From Tritrichomonas musculus (lineage: Eukaryota > Parabasalia > Tritrichomonadida > Tritrichomonadidae): a stretch of 64,000 bases of DNA. This document shows, one piece after another, positions 27,967 through 36,883 of this stretch. How positions within the stretch are numbered: position 1 is the first letter of the stretch; each line of letters starts with the position of its first letter. A program made the translations under genes and the position numbers. The notes under the pieces were generated by a model that saw nothing but the letters and a program-made list of their open reading frames with translations, searched no databases and was not told where the DNA came from. The stretch is taken from NCBI GenBank assembly GCA_039105265.1, contig JAPFFF010000028.1, positions 124,001 to 188,000 of the forward strand. Reading direction: 5' to 3'.

Positions 27967-28440
27967 TCACGATTTGAATAATGCTAGTGTATGTTCATTT
28001 ATTTTTGCACTTACTTTTCCAACTATTGATTGCTGAATACGTAAAGTCATAGCATAATCCTCATCTAAGATCCTGCCATCATACAACAGCACATCTCCTA
28101 CAGCATAAATGTTAGCATCGTCAACATAGAAAAGGTAGTCTCCATGTGTAGCAAAAGTTATATTACCGTTTTCTTCATCCACATTAGTAACAACACCAAC
28201 AAACTCTTTCCATGATCCATCTATGACTACAGAACATATACAATCAGTACTGTCTGTTGCTGATGATGAAATCCAAACACAGCTTCGTCGCGAGGGCTCG
28301 CAGCTACTGGCATTCTCTCTCTTGTACACATGACCTGACATAAACACAGGCTTTCCAACTTTGAAGTCAGATATTTCTTCCCCAGCTTCTATAGGTGCGA
28401 GATGTGTAATAGTTGTGCTGTTTCCATATTCCTTCAACAT
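27967..28440 (-). CDS. Conserved Maverick protein, homologue of the 171-residue protein
   Basis: Matches 462-977 in its conserved blocks (PIEAGEEISDFK, TDSTDCICSV, FATHGDYLFYVDDAN). The open frame extends upstream to about 28606 but has no ATG before 28440, and it overlaps the fibre ORF end in the -1 frame. The codon at 28521 is GTG, not ATG. Translation may begin at 28440 (157 residues), lacking some 20-30 residues present in A. It also carries an in-frame CpG-rich insert (about 28282-28312, SCEPSRRSC in the protein) that is absent from A. Confidence 0.7.
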   Translation of the reverse strand: MLKEYGNSTTITHLAPIEAGEEISDFKVGKPVFMSGHVYKRENASSCEPSRRSCVWISSSATDSTDCICSVVIDGSWKEFVGVVTNVDEENGNITFATHGDYLFYVDDANIYAVGDVLLYDGRILDEDYAMTLRIQQSIVGKVSAKINEHTLALFKS

Positions 28441-28571
28441 TGATTCATAAACAACAGGATCATGAGGGTTATAATCTACCTTTTTTGTCAATTCATGATC
28501 TATAATTTTTGTGGAGTACACAGTTTTTGACTCGGATGCTGGTTCATTACCAATGTAGAATTCCTTTACTT

Positions 28572-30497
28572 TTAATGAGGTTGGTTCGTCAAGTCATCAT
28601 ATATGTTAAAAGTATTGTTTGTATAATAAGTCAACCAGAATGGATCAAATGAATCACTTATGACTTTGTAAATTCCTGGTCTTATCCATTCTGAACTAGT
28701 ACTGAGGCCTTTATATTTCTTAGTTCCATCAGCATTGGTAGCATCGATATAGAAATTGGTAGTATCGACTATCATGTTATCATCAATGTTTTTCAAATAG
28801 TATTTCTCATTTTTGACTTGTATCTCAATTGGTGTCATCTTGTCAAAATCAATATTGATAACATTTGTTTTTATAAGATCTAAAGCAGACTTGAGTGCGT
28901 AAGGTTCGAGATCAACAGTAGGAATATCAGTTTTGAGTGCATAAGGTTCGAGATCAACAGTAGGAATATCACTTTTCAGAGCACAATCACTATTACGTAC
29001 TTCTTCAAGATAATTTTCTGGAATATAACACTCTCTGCCTTTATAAGTTGATTTCACTAATTTTACGTTAATACGGTACTCAAAAGCGTAAGAAATAAGA
29101 TCATACATGCTATCATGTATATACAATATTTTTAGGTTACGACAATTATAAAACATACTTTCACACGACTGAGACATGGCTGTTATGATTAAGTTTGAAA
29201 TATCTATAACTTCTAAAACTATACAGGCCATAAATATACTTCCAATCTTTTCCACATTCCTCGAATAGAACATAGATAAATCAACTTCCTTTAGTTTACG
29301 ACATTCTATAAACATCCAATCGAAATACTTACATAAATTATTACTATATCTCTTATCAAATTTTATAGTCTCTAGGTTATTACACTTATTTGCAAAATCT
29401 GAGCAAATTGTAACATTAGAAATATCAAAGTTAGTGAAATCTATATGAATTACAGTTTTAGAACAATTTCCGAATGAATACAAAGAAGTTATATCTCTAC
29501 CATTGAAATCAGTAGCAACAGAGATACTTGAAGGACAATTAGCGTTAAGCTGAATTTTACCAAACTTGACAACCTTATCATTGTAAACTATACTTGGAAT
29601 AAACTTTGTTAACTTCGCTACTGTTTCTAGAGTTGTGATTCTACCATTACTAACATTATAAGTATAATCGCCATAAGTAAAAACATTTTCTGTGATAGTC
29701 TTTACAAACAATATTGTAGTTTCACTCTCTACATTACACTTGATATATCCAACTTTGTCACTCTCATAAGCAACATAATCAGCTGTATCATCTATTTTTA
29801 CATATACTTCTTTGTCATTTATGCTTACATTATGTGAAACAGTGAAAGAGGTAGAAGTTCCATCTTCAAACACAGCCTTTATAGCTAGAGTGCAATCTTT
29901 CCTGTTATATATTTCATTCTTTTCTTGGTCATACGCTAATAATTTATCTTCAACCAGTTTTACAGTAGGTACAGCAACATCATTAGTGGTATCATGTTGA
30001 GATTTTATTATTGTTGGTAATTCAGTTTTGAGTGCATATGGAGTAAGATCAACAGTAGGGATATCAGTTTTGAGTGCATACTTCTCTTCGGCAACTTCTT
30101 TGGTCTCATACTTATTAAATTCATATGCTAGTTCATCTTCGTCAACAAATTTCTCTTCTACTTGTGCAGCGGTATAATGATCTTCTGCTAATTCAGTTTT
30201 TAGAACATATGGACTCAAATCTACTGTAACAATCTCATCTTTCTTCACATATGGAGTAAGGTCTGGTATTTCATCTTTCTTGGCATATATGGTCATGTCT
30301 TTATTTTCAACAGCTGCGATTCTCTCTTCATGATTTACAAGCTGTGATTTTATAGAAATTCCTCCAAGAATCATATCTCCATCAACAATAACATCATCTT
30401 TAACATATATAGATTCATAGTCAGTGTTGTTGTTTCCAGAATTGCTACATACAAAGGCACCATCCTCAACATTTTTCTTTGTTAGTATTCCTGTCAT
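28572..30497 (-). CDS. Fibre-like protein with DUF285-type leucine-rich domain, 641 residues
   Basis: Start chosen at MTGILTKKNVEDGAF, which matches the fibre heads at 5181 and 56135; an upstream Met at 30554 would add a hydrophobic stretch encoded in repeat DNA. Order: head (1-60, GGISIKSQL, NHEERI); stalk with YALKTDIP/YVKKDEI repeats (80-170); a beta region; about 330-490 a run of repeats of the kind LxxIDxSNxxI...SxxxMFxxCxxLK, the DUF285/BspA_2 leucine-rich pattern; two more YALKTDIP repeats; a tail. The leucine-rich part probably binds the host surface. Maverick A fibres lack this domain, so it appears to be an exchanged receptor-binding module (inference). Confidence 0.85.
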   Translation of the reverse strand: MTGILTKKNVEDGAFVCSNSGNNNTDYESIYVKDDVIVDGDMILGGISIKSQLVNHEERIAAVENKDMTIYAKKDEIPDLTPYVKKDEIVTVDLSPYVLKTELAEDHYTAAQVEEKFVDEDELAYEFNKYETKEVAEEKYALKTDIPTVDLTPYALKTELPTIIKSQHDTTNDVAVPTVKLVEDKLLAYDQEKNEIYNRKDCTLAIKAVFEDGTSTSFTVSHNVSINDKEVYVKIDDTADYVAYESDKVGYIKCNVESETTILFVKTITENVFTYGDYTYNVSNGRITTLETVAKLTKFIPSIVYNDKVVKFGKIQLNANCPSSISVATDFNGRDITSLYSFGNCSKTVIHIDFTNFDISNVTICSDFANKCNNLETIKFDKRYSNNLCKYFDWMFIECRKLKEVDLSMFYSRNVEKIGSIFMACIVLEVIDISNLIITAMSQSCESMFYNCRNLKILYIHDSMYDLISYAFEYRINVKLVKSTYKGRECYIPENYLEEVRNSDCALKSDIPTVDLEPYALKTDIPTVDLEPYALKSALDLIKTNVINIDFDKMTPIEIQVKNEKYYLKNIDDNMIVDTTNFYIDATNADGTKKYKGLSTSSEWIRPGIYKVISDSFDPFWLTYYTNNTFNIYDDLTNQPH

Positions 30498-30559
30498 TTG
30501 ATATAAAAAGAAAAGTCCAACAACAACAATACTTACAATAGTGATAACCAACAATGATA

Positions 30560-31160
30560 CTTACAATAGCAACTTACATGAATGATATTCTCATTTCTGA
30601 TTTTCATCAATGCTACCTACAATATTGACTTTCATGAATGATATTTACACATCTGAGAAAGAGAAATGGTAGTGGTAAAAATGAAATCTCAAAAAACTAT
30701 TCCCTATACTGATTTTCATAATTGCTACCAACAATATTGAAACCTACATGTGATATTCTATTCCAGACTTCCGAGAAACTACTCTCACTATCAAATGACC
30801 TCATTTAATACTCCTACCGCATACTGATTTTTGATATTTACACTACTAACTCGGAAGGTTTGTCAAGAATAGTAAAACAGAAATTTGATAAGTAGAGTAA
30901 CAAAACAGAGAATTGATAAGTAGAGTAACAATTATGAAAATCAGTATTGTAGGTAGCATTGATGAAAATCAGAAATGAGAATAGCATTGATGAAGATCAG
31001 TATTGTAGGTATCATTGATGAAAGTCAGTACTGAGAATAGCAATTATGAAAATCAGAAATGAGAGTATCAGAGATGAAGATCAGAAATGAGAATAACAAA
31101 AATAGATGTCAGTATTGCAGGTATCATGTGCGAAAGTCAGTATTGCAGGGTAGCTTTCGC
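30560..31160. repeat. Interspersed and inverted short repeats in the fibre/110 spacer
   Basis: The right half (about 30935-31150) repeats a 22-28-bp unit such as GATGAAAATCAGTATTGTAG with variants; the left half (about 30565-30850) carries the same unit in reverse orientation (CTACAATATTGACTTTCAT). The spacer therefore forms a long imperfect inverted repeat. No ORF. Confidence 0.8.
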
Positions 31161-31182
31161 ATTTATGATTATCGATAGTGCT

Positions 31183-31515
31183 TCAATATTCTAATTTCAG
31201 AAATAGTGTAAAGTTGTCAGGCTCAATAATGTTACCATTCGTGTCTGTAAACCATACTTTAAACTGTCTTTTCGTACCTACAAATTCATATTTTCTATTA
31301 TCATCAGGAGGTACAACATTAGCATACCACACTAGAGAATCACAATACTCATCTCTCTGTATAAAGCTACAATGAATTTCAGTTTCGCCATCAAGATATC
31401 CTTTACAAGTTGCACGACAGTATTGAAAGGAAATATATCTTTTGTTTAAGCTGCTTGTAAATTCTGATGGTAAATTATTGATGTAGTCTTTGGTGATGTA
31501 GTAAGTTTTGACCAT
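31183..31515 (-). CDS. Conserved 110-residue Maverick protein
   Basis: Same length as the protein at 5241-5573 and alike throughout (FQYCRATC, GETEIHCSFIQRD, PPDDNRKYE, DNFTLFLKLE). It precedes the fibre gene on the same strand, here separated from it by the 0.6-kb repeat-filled spacer. Function unknown; fibre-base or penton-like role inferred from constant linkage with the fibre head in three element copies in this window. Confidence 0.85.
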   Translation of the reverse strand: MVKTYYITKDYINNLPSEFTSSLNKRYISFQYCRATCKGYLDGETEIHCSFIQRDEYCDSLVWYANVVPPDDNRKYEFVGTKRQFKVWFTDTNGNIIEPDNFTLFLKLEY

Positions 31516-31608
31516 TTTTATGAAAAAGAAAAGAAATTATCGTTGCTTCTTCATTTATGTTTTGCAATTTGTGAGAACCATTTATGTTATTTTTCTGAAA
31601 ATTTAAAA

Positions 31609-32964
31609 ATGGAACAGCCGCAACAACAACAACAACAACAACAACGACAAGAAATAGATATTGATGATGAACGGTTAAATAATTTCGATATAGATACAAT
31701 TCCACAGCAATTATGGCGCCCACAAGCACCAGTACAAAGAGCACAGTTACCATCACAGTTTGCACCAGGAGCACAGTGGAACAAGACGCCTAGAGATAGA
31801 GATTTCAAGAGTTATGGACTTCCTAATTACATGGATCCTAGAAATGGCAATGTTCAAGAAATCATGGGTCATACAAATACTGATGCTGACTTACTTACAA
31901 TGTTTAATAAGCTCAATGGTACTGCCATTAAACCAGAAGACATGGATGAACTCTTTGGAACTACAGAACAACAAAGAGCATATGCAAGACAGTGGTTAAT
32001 AAAAGGTATAACAGAAAAGGTCAGCAGCATTAATCCAGGTGGTTTCACTTCTAAAGTTGGTATGGATGATCTTGCAAAATTAATCCTAAACATGAAACGT
32101 GATATCACTAGAGTAAAACAAGCAATATCTCCAGCAGGTGCAGATCATATGATCAAAAAACATAACTTAAAAGCAAAACCAAATGCAAAATGGTTTCTCA
32201 ACAAAAAAGACCCCAATGGACCAGCAGAAATTACAAACTTGACTGATATCAACAATGATGGAATTCCTGATGTTGTTGTATATAATTCAAGAAACCAACC
32301 TTTATACGTAAATGGCTACACAACTACAATCTCTAAATTCCCACATGACCTTGCTTACTACCAACAATTCCCACTAAGAAAAGACAGATCAGGAAATCCT
32401 AAGAATAAGTGGATTCGTGAACAATTTCATAACTTACACTATATTGATGATGACAGCAATGATCCTAGAAATATTGGTAATGTTATGCCAGGCTATAGAG
32501 GATTTCCAGATGGTGTTAACACTACTGGCTACTCTGTTCGTAAAGCTAAGAGACTTTCACCATACCAGAGATTCAGGAAATACCTTCTCGATAAAGAACT
32601 CACACTTAAGTATGCTATTGCTCCAATTCAGAATTTACCAGCAGAAGTTAAATTGCCTATTATTGCTAGAGCTACAGCACACTTATGGCAAACAGTATTT
32701 ATTAATCCTATATTGAACAAATATGGTATAGATGGTAATAATCCTACCGCTGTTGCCAAAGCTAAGAAGGATTGCAGAGATGAAATTGATGATATTGTGA
32801 CTGGAAACATAAGTGACTTGTACTACGGAGATACACAAACCAAAACTAACACAAGAAATAACATCATTAATATACTCAAAACTACTATCATACAATACTG
32901 CCAAGCTAACAACATACCATATGATCCAAATGCACAACCACCACCACAACGAAGAAGGCAATAA
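31609..32964 (+). CDS. Conserved Maverick protein with EF-hand-like loop, 451 residues
   Basis: Counterpart of 10051-11517. Starts MEQPQQQ with a CAA microsatellite encoding a glutamine run, then a variable region. DINNDGIPDVVV (about 218-229) is the EF-hand-like loop, followed by LYVNGYTTTISK. Helical C-terminus ending in a Pro/Gln/Arg tail. An ORF start at 31543 would add leader-like residues. First gene of the inverted block in B; followed by the ATPase after a repeat-rich 150-bp spacer. Confidence 0.82.
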   Translation: MEQPQQQQQQQQRQEIDIDDERLNNFDIDTIPQQLWRPQAPVQRAQLPSQFAPGAQWNKTPRDRDFKSYGLPNYMDPRNGNVQEIMGHTNTDADLLTMFNKLNGTAIKPEDMDELFGTTEQQRAYARQWLIKGITEKVSSINPGGFTSKVGMDDLAKLILNMKRDITRVKQAISPAGADHMIKKHNLKAKPNAKWFLNKKDPNGPAEITNLTDINNDGIPDVVVYNSRNQPLYVNGYTTTISKFPHDLAYYQQFPLRKDRSGNPKNKWIREQFHNLHYIDDDSNDPRNIGNVMPGYRGFPDGVNTTGYSVRKAKRLSPYQRFRKYLLDKELTLKYAIAPIQNLPAEVKLPIIARATAHLWQTVFINPILNKYGIDGNNPTAVAKAKKDCRDEIDDIVTGNISDLYYGDTQTKTNTRNNIINILKTTIIQYCQANNIPYDPNAQPPPQRRRQ

Positions 32965-32967
32965 GAA

Positions 32968-33066
32968 GGGAACCATGAATGAGAGGAACCATAAATGAGA
33001 GGAACCATAAATGAGAAGGGAACCATAAATGAGAGGAACCATGAATGAGAAGGGAACCATAAGTGA
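32968..33066. repeat. Tandem AACCATAAATGAGA-type repeats
   Basis: About six units of GGAACCAT(A/G)AATGAGA, alternating with AGG spacers, between the EF-loop gene and the ATPase. Single copies of a similar AACCATAAATGA motif occur near other gene ends of B (27930-27957, 37400). Confidence 0.85.
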
Positions 33067-33070
33067 GAGT

Positions 33071-33082
33071 TATTTATTTTTG
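33071..33082 (+). promoter_or_regulatory. TATTTATTTTTG motif upstream of ATPase
   Basis: 36 bp before the ATG at 33118. Same motif as upstream of the ATPase and fibre genes of Maverick A. Confidence 0.35.
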
Positions 33083-33117
33083 CCGCTACTGTGCTTTCCC
33101 AATTTACCAACAGCAAA

Positions 33118-33924
33118 ATGAGTCTAGAAAAAGTTCATGACATAGTATCACAAGCACTAGAGATAAACAAAAATAACTTATGTGGAAGTAGCATAGATGA
33201 AATCCACAATGATATAGATGTTCGCTACAACTCTGTGAATGTTATAGTAGGAAAACAGTCTATGGGAAAAACTGTGATAGCACTACAGGAAATCATTAAA
33301 ATATCACTTCTAAGTACACACCATTTGTTAATATATGTTACGAAGAACGGAGATGAGAATGATAAGAGTTGGCAGTCACTGAAGACGTTCATTCAAATTC
33401 CATATATAGTAGTAAGTGAGAAAAATTGTAAGGATGCCATTCAAGAATTAATCTCTGCTAAAAACTTGTACTATATGATAAAGAGAGAGAATTTAGAGGA
33501 AAAAATAGATGATGGGCAGATGGAGGATATGTTTCAAGTGTTACACGTTCATGACTTCAGCAAAGACACCCTACATACTCTTATACTCTTTGATGATATA
33601 GCAAATTCAAAATTGTTCGCGGCACCAGAATCATATTTCTCACAACAACTACGCCGCTGCAGACACACAAACATATCTTACTTCTTGCTGATTCAATCAT
33701 GGAAAGGTCTCGCACCGCATATCAAGAACGAGATCACAACATTATTTATCTTCCCATGCTTCAACAAACAGCAACTCCACTTCATATATTCACAGTCCGC
33801 GAGTAACTTAACTTTTGATGAATTCTATGATATGTACAAAACTATGTCAGAAATGAAAAATAAACGTCCTTATATGATAGTACATGTGACAGAAGGAGGA
33901 GAAACAAAAATAAAAAATCAATAA
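33118..33924 (+). CDS. FtsK/HerA-type genome packaging ATPase, 268 residues
   Basis: Walker A GKQSMGKT at about residue 46, Walker B LILFDD at about 154-159, then the RRCRHTN segment and FLLIQSWKGL, all matching 8906-10015. It lacks the N-terminal acidic and KKKKRK extension of the A protein. Start taken at MSLEKVHDIV; an upstream Met at 33091 sits too close to the putative promoter motif. Ends 23 bp before the convergent 103-residue gene. Confidence 0.88.
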   Translation: MSLEKVHDIVSQALEINKNNLCGSSIDEIHNDIDVRYNSVNVIVGKQSMGKTVIALQEIIKISLLSTHHLLIYVTKNGDENDKSWQSLKTFIQIPYIVVSEKNCKDAIQELISAKNLYYMIKRENLEEKIDDGQMEDMFQVLHVHDFSKDTLHTLILFDDIANSKLFAAPESYFSQQLRRCRHTNISYFLLIQSWKGLAPHIKNEITTLFIFPCFNKQQLHFIYSQSASNLTFDEFYDMYKTMSEMKNKRPYMIVHVTEGGETKIKNQ

Positions 33925-33947
33925 TGGTAGAGAATAAATGAATGTAC

Positions 33948-34259
33948 TTATGATTTATCTTGTGGAGGATTTAAGAATTGTATGATCCTGTTTATTGTCT
34001 CTTTCATTTGGTGTATCTCTTCTTGTACATTCATTTCTGGTTCCTCTACGTGCTTCTTCTCCTCGTGCTTCTTCAACATTAAAACATCTTTGATTTTGGT
34101 AATTCTGTAACCTTTGATGTGATAGAGCTTGTTGAGTTTGTGAGTTGTGGTGCTGTCTATTTCTTCTTTATGCTTGTTGTAGAATAAGTTGAACTCATCT
34201 GGGGAATCAAACTCTTTGATATAATTTGTGATAGGTTGGAGTATTTTAATTTCTGACAT
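33948..34259 (-). CDS. Conserved 103-residue Maverick protein
   Basis: Counterpart of 8593-8904 with SPDEFNLFYNK, THKLNKLYHIKGYRITKIK and VLMLKK, then an acidic coiled coil. Start at MSEIKILQP; the ORF extends to 34304 but the extra residues are hydrophobic and unconserved. Convergent with the ATPase and divergent (17 bp between starts) from the 44-residue membrane microprotein. Confidence 0.8.
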   Translation of the reverse strand: MSEIKILQPITNYIKEFDSPDEFNLFYNKHKEEIDSTTTHKLNKLYHIKGYRITKIKDVLMLKKHEEKKHVEEPEMNVQEEIHQMKETINRIIQFLNPPQDKS

Positions 34260-34276
34260 CTTTAATACGAACAAAA

Positions 34277-34411
34277 ATGATAATAACAAATGTTCTTCTT
34301 TCATGTTTAATCATAGTTGAGTTTTTACGATTGTGTGTGGAAATTTATTCTGTACTCCCTGATGAAGATCCGCCACTAGATGAAGAAGTGAGAAAAAAAT
34401 TGTACTGCTGA
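34277..34411 (+). CDS. Single-span membrane microprotein, 44 residues
   Basis: Counterpart of 8420-8548 in Maverick A. Begins MIITNVLLSC; hydrophobic helix over residues 2-24; ends with the shared motif P-D-E-D-P-P-L-x-E-E-x-R-x-K-L-Y-C before TGA. Same divergent arrangement with the 103-residue gene. The C-terminal Cys (Ser in A) follows the conserved Tyr. Role unknown; type of topology not determinable. Confidence 0.72.
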   Translation: MIITNVLLSCLIIVEFLRLCVEIYSVLPDEDPPLDEEVRKKLYC

Positions 34412-34414
34412 TAT

Positions 34415-34531
34415 GGAAAAACATTAATGAGGTGACAGATTGTGCAAAAACATTGATGAGATGACAGATTGTGCAAAAACATTAATGAGATGACAGATTG
34501 TGCAAAAACATTAGTGAGGTGACGGATTGTG
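34415..34531. repeat. Four tandem 30-bp repeats
   Basis: Units of the form GCAAAAACATTAATGAGATG ending GACAGATTGT, 30 bp apart, with a few substitutions. They fill the spacer between the microprotein and the small amphipathic gene. Confidence 0.88.
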
Positions 34532-34572
34532 TTATTTATTTTTGAGTGATAGAAGTCAGTCGGAATTCAGAC

Positions 34573-34827
34573 CTACTTCAACATAGGGACATCAAATCTG
34601 TTTACATTTCTGACCCCAATTGCATTTGTTCCGCTGCTATTTTTGTCTCCATTTACCCAAGAATCTGCTTTGTCTGCAAAATTGCCTATAGTATTGAGAA
34701 CATTTCCGACTGTACCACCGAAGACTGGAGCTACTGCTTTTGCTACTTTGGATACTATTGGTGCTGCTTTACTTACGACATTTTTAACGCCTTTTGCTAT
34801 CTTTTTGAAGAAACTTCCGAAAGCCAT
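34573..34827 (-). CDS. Small amphipathic virion protein candidate, 84 residues
   Basis: Starts MAFGSFFKKIAKGVKNVVSK; aligned with 8120-8401. Lys/Val/Ala amphipathic helices to about residue 50, then a polar tail (DSWVNGDKNSSGTN). Start is 42 bp from the divergent capsid ATG. The longer ORF to 34890 would overlap the capsid start and is not favoured. Membrane-active minor capsid role inferred from composition and position. Confidence 0.75.
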   Translation of the reverse strand: MAFGSFFKKIAKGVKNVVSKAAPIVSKVAKAVAPVFGGTVGNVLNTIGNFADKADSWVNGDKNSSGTNAIGVRNVNRFDVPMLK

Positions 34828-34869
34828 GATTTTGAATTCGTGGAAAAAGATACTTTTTTTGAAACTGAA

Positions 34870-36798
34870 ATGACATACTACAACGCTCAAACCAAGAATT
34901 TAGGAAATGATGAAGGTGACGTACTCGGGTTCTTCCAAAATAAGATGCGCAATTTAATACAGAAAAACGGTGGCGACAATTCTTTCTCATTCATTATGGA
35001 AGAGTTTAAAGACAAAGACGCTCCACTCCCTGTTGGAACCAAGACCAGAATCAAGCTCACACATTCAGGACACACAATAACACAAATAGAAAAATCATTC
35101 TCAACTATACTCCTCGACTTCAGAATTAAATTGTCAGACCCTATAGATGTTTCAGCAGATAAGAACAAACTCATGAAAATCTTCGTAGGCTTCAAAAATG
35201 CTGTGGAATTCTATGAGGACTGTAGATTCTGGATAAATGACAAACTCCTCTCTGCATACAGGCAAGATGAACTACAAAGGGAATCATTTGCGTATAACAG
35301 TATCAAGCCTAGAGATGCCAAAGCTTCTAGTAAATTCAGTCATAGTATCTGGGAAAACGTTGCACAATACTCACCATCTGTCTGTGGAACCTACATTGAT
35401 TTAGTAGACATTGCTGATGGACAGCCACATACATTCACTATTGAACTCACAATTCCATTTACAGATCAACTTGTACTTCAGGCTTGGCAACTCTACCCTA
35501 ATGCTATCTGTGGTGAAATAGAAGAGGAAGTCAAAACAAGTCTTCGCGCAATGGTCTGGTGTCAAGTAAATCCAAATATTGTAAAAGAAACATTGCAGTT
35601 TTTGGAGGATAAAGAAATTACAGAACAAATTCCAGCAGTAGTTCCAATCTCACGCAAGTTCACACAAGTAGGTAGACCATCAAATATAGTCGTTCATTAC
35701 TCAGAAAAGCCAGCATCAAATCAAGTCTTACACATTAAGTACCAAAGACTACACGCAGGAAAAGCTTACACAGATACAGATCCAGCAAGTAGGGCAGACA
35801 CACATAATGATGAAGCAGAACCTTTGACGATAGACTTCCATTATACAGAAGCCGACTACACTAAATATGGAGTAACAAAGGACGACATCAATAAAGCTTC
35901 ATTTGCGATTATGATAGCTGCTGCCAATCCTGATTATGTTCTCAATGCTGGAGATGATGTGAAAATCATAAGTGAAGAAGTAGAAGGTGCTTTAATTACT
36001 GATGTTAAGAAGAGCGACGACAATATCAACCTCAGTGTTGGAAAAATCACCCTTGATGTCCTCGGTGGCACAATACAATTGGGACGTAGCAACTTGGCAG
36101 GATTTGGACTAAAAGAAGAAACATATCAAGGTTTAGTTCGAGAATTACAAACACCATTGCTAGTACCTGCGCAAGAACTAACTCGAGAAATCTTTGAGGG
36201 AAGTGCTAAGGTAAATGGACTTGAAATCTCTAAGTCTGTACCTCTTCGTAACGCCACTAACATTACCATGATGTTTCCAAAATCGCCGGCAGACATCACC
36301 TGCTTTGATAATATTATGTACAGAAATGTTCAGCTCATCGTAAATAAAAGAACATACCCAGATACTGAATTCAGTGATACGTGTGCAGCAAGGTTCTACC
36401 AACATCAACTTATTGCAAATGAACTCGACGGAACTTTAGAAGCAACCCAAGAATTTGAGGACTCCTTCACGCAACCTCTTAATGATCCTGTTACTGGAAA
36501 GCGTTATACCAATTGCAGGAGTGATGGTACTTCTTTTGGTATCAATTTCCAAATGGAGAGAAGTAATGCTGGCTATGTCTTTGATGGTATCGATACGGGC
36601 TCAACATCTATTACAGTCACATTTAGAGGACAACCAATGTACCAAGGAGAGAACGACACATACTTTATACCAGACCCTGACTATCCAGATCAACACCCAC
36701 CTGCACCAGAAGCTTGGATTTGCAGCGATACATACTGGACATGGAGCACAAATGGTGTAGAGTATTATGCTGTAGGTGTCCCTGCTGGATATGAGTAA
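34870..36798 (+). CDS. Major capsid protein candidate (double jelly-roll type), 642 residues
   Basis: Counterpart of 6142-8034, conserved along its length (GDVLGFFQNKMRNLIQ, ELQRESFAYNSIKPRDAKA, LVRELQTPLL, MFPKSPADITCF, RSDGTSFGINFQ). The ORF continues upstream to 34546, but that part lacks an ATG in a sensible place, runs antisense through the small amphipathic gene and is not conserved, so the start is MTYYNAQTKN. A variable stretch near residues 290-330 is longer than in A and may be a surface loop. Confidence 0.78.
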   Translation: MTYYNAQTKNLGNDEGDVLGFFQNKMRNLIQKNGGDNSFSFIMEEFKDKDAPLPVGTKTRIKLTHSGHTITQIEKSFSTILLDFRIKLSDPIDVSADKNKLMKIFVGFKNAVEFYEDCRFWINDKLLSAYRQDELQRESFAYNSIKPRDAKASSKFSHSIWENVAQYSPSVCGTYIDLVDIADGQPHTFTIELTIPFTDQLVLQAWQLYPNAICGEIEEEVKTSLRAMVWCQVNPNIVKETLQFLEDKEITEQIPAVVPISRKFTQVGRPSNIVVHYSEKPASNQVLHIKYQRLHAGKAYTDTDPASRADTHNDEAEPLTIDFHYTEADYTKYGVTKDDINKASFAIMIAAANPDYVLNAGDDVKIISEEVEGALITDVKKSDDNINLSVGKITLDVLGGTIQLGRSNLAGFGLKEETYQGLVRELQTPLLVPAQELTREIFEGSAKVNGLEISKSVPLRNATNITMMFPKSPADITCFDNIMYRNVQLIVNKRTYPDTEFSDTCAARFYQHQLIANELDGTLEATQEFEDSFTQPLNDPVTGKRYTNCRSDGTSFGINFQMERSNAGYVFDGIDTGSTSITVTFRGQPMYQGENDTYFIPDPDYPDQHPPAPEAWICSDTYWTWSTNGVEYYAVGVPAGYE

Positions 36799-36883
36799 GT
36801 GGTGGAATCTCATTAATGTTGACTTTTGATGGTTTTTATTTTTGTTTAATTATTTTTGAATTTTATCTCATGTACAAAAATAG

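Noticed and set aside
34546-34869. Long upstream extension of the capsid ORF in Maverick B
   Set aside because: Antisense to the conserved small amphipathic gene and not present in A; the conserved start is at 34870.
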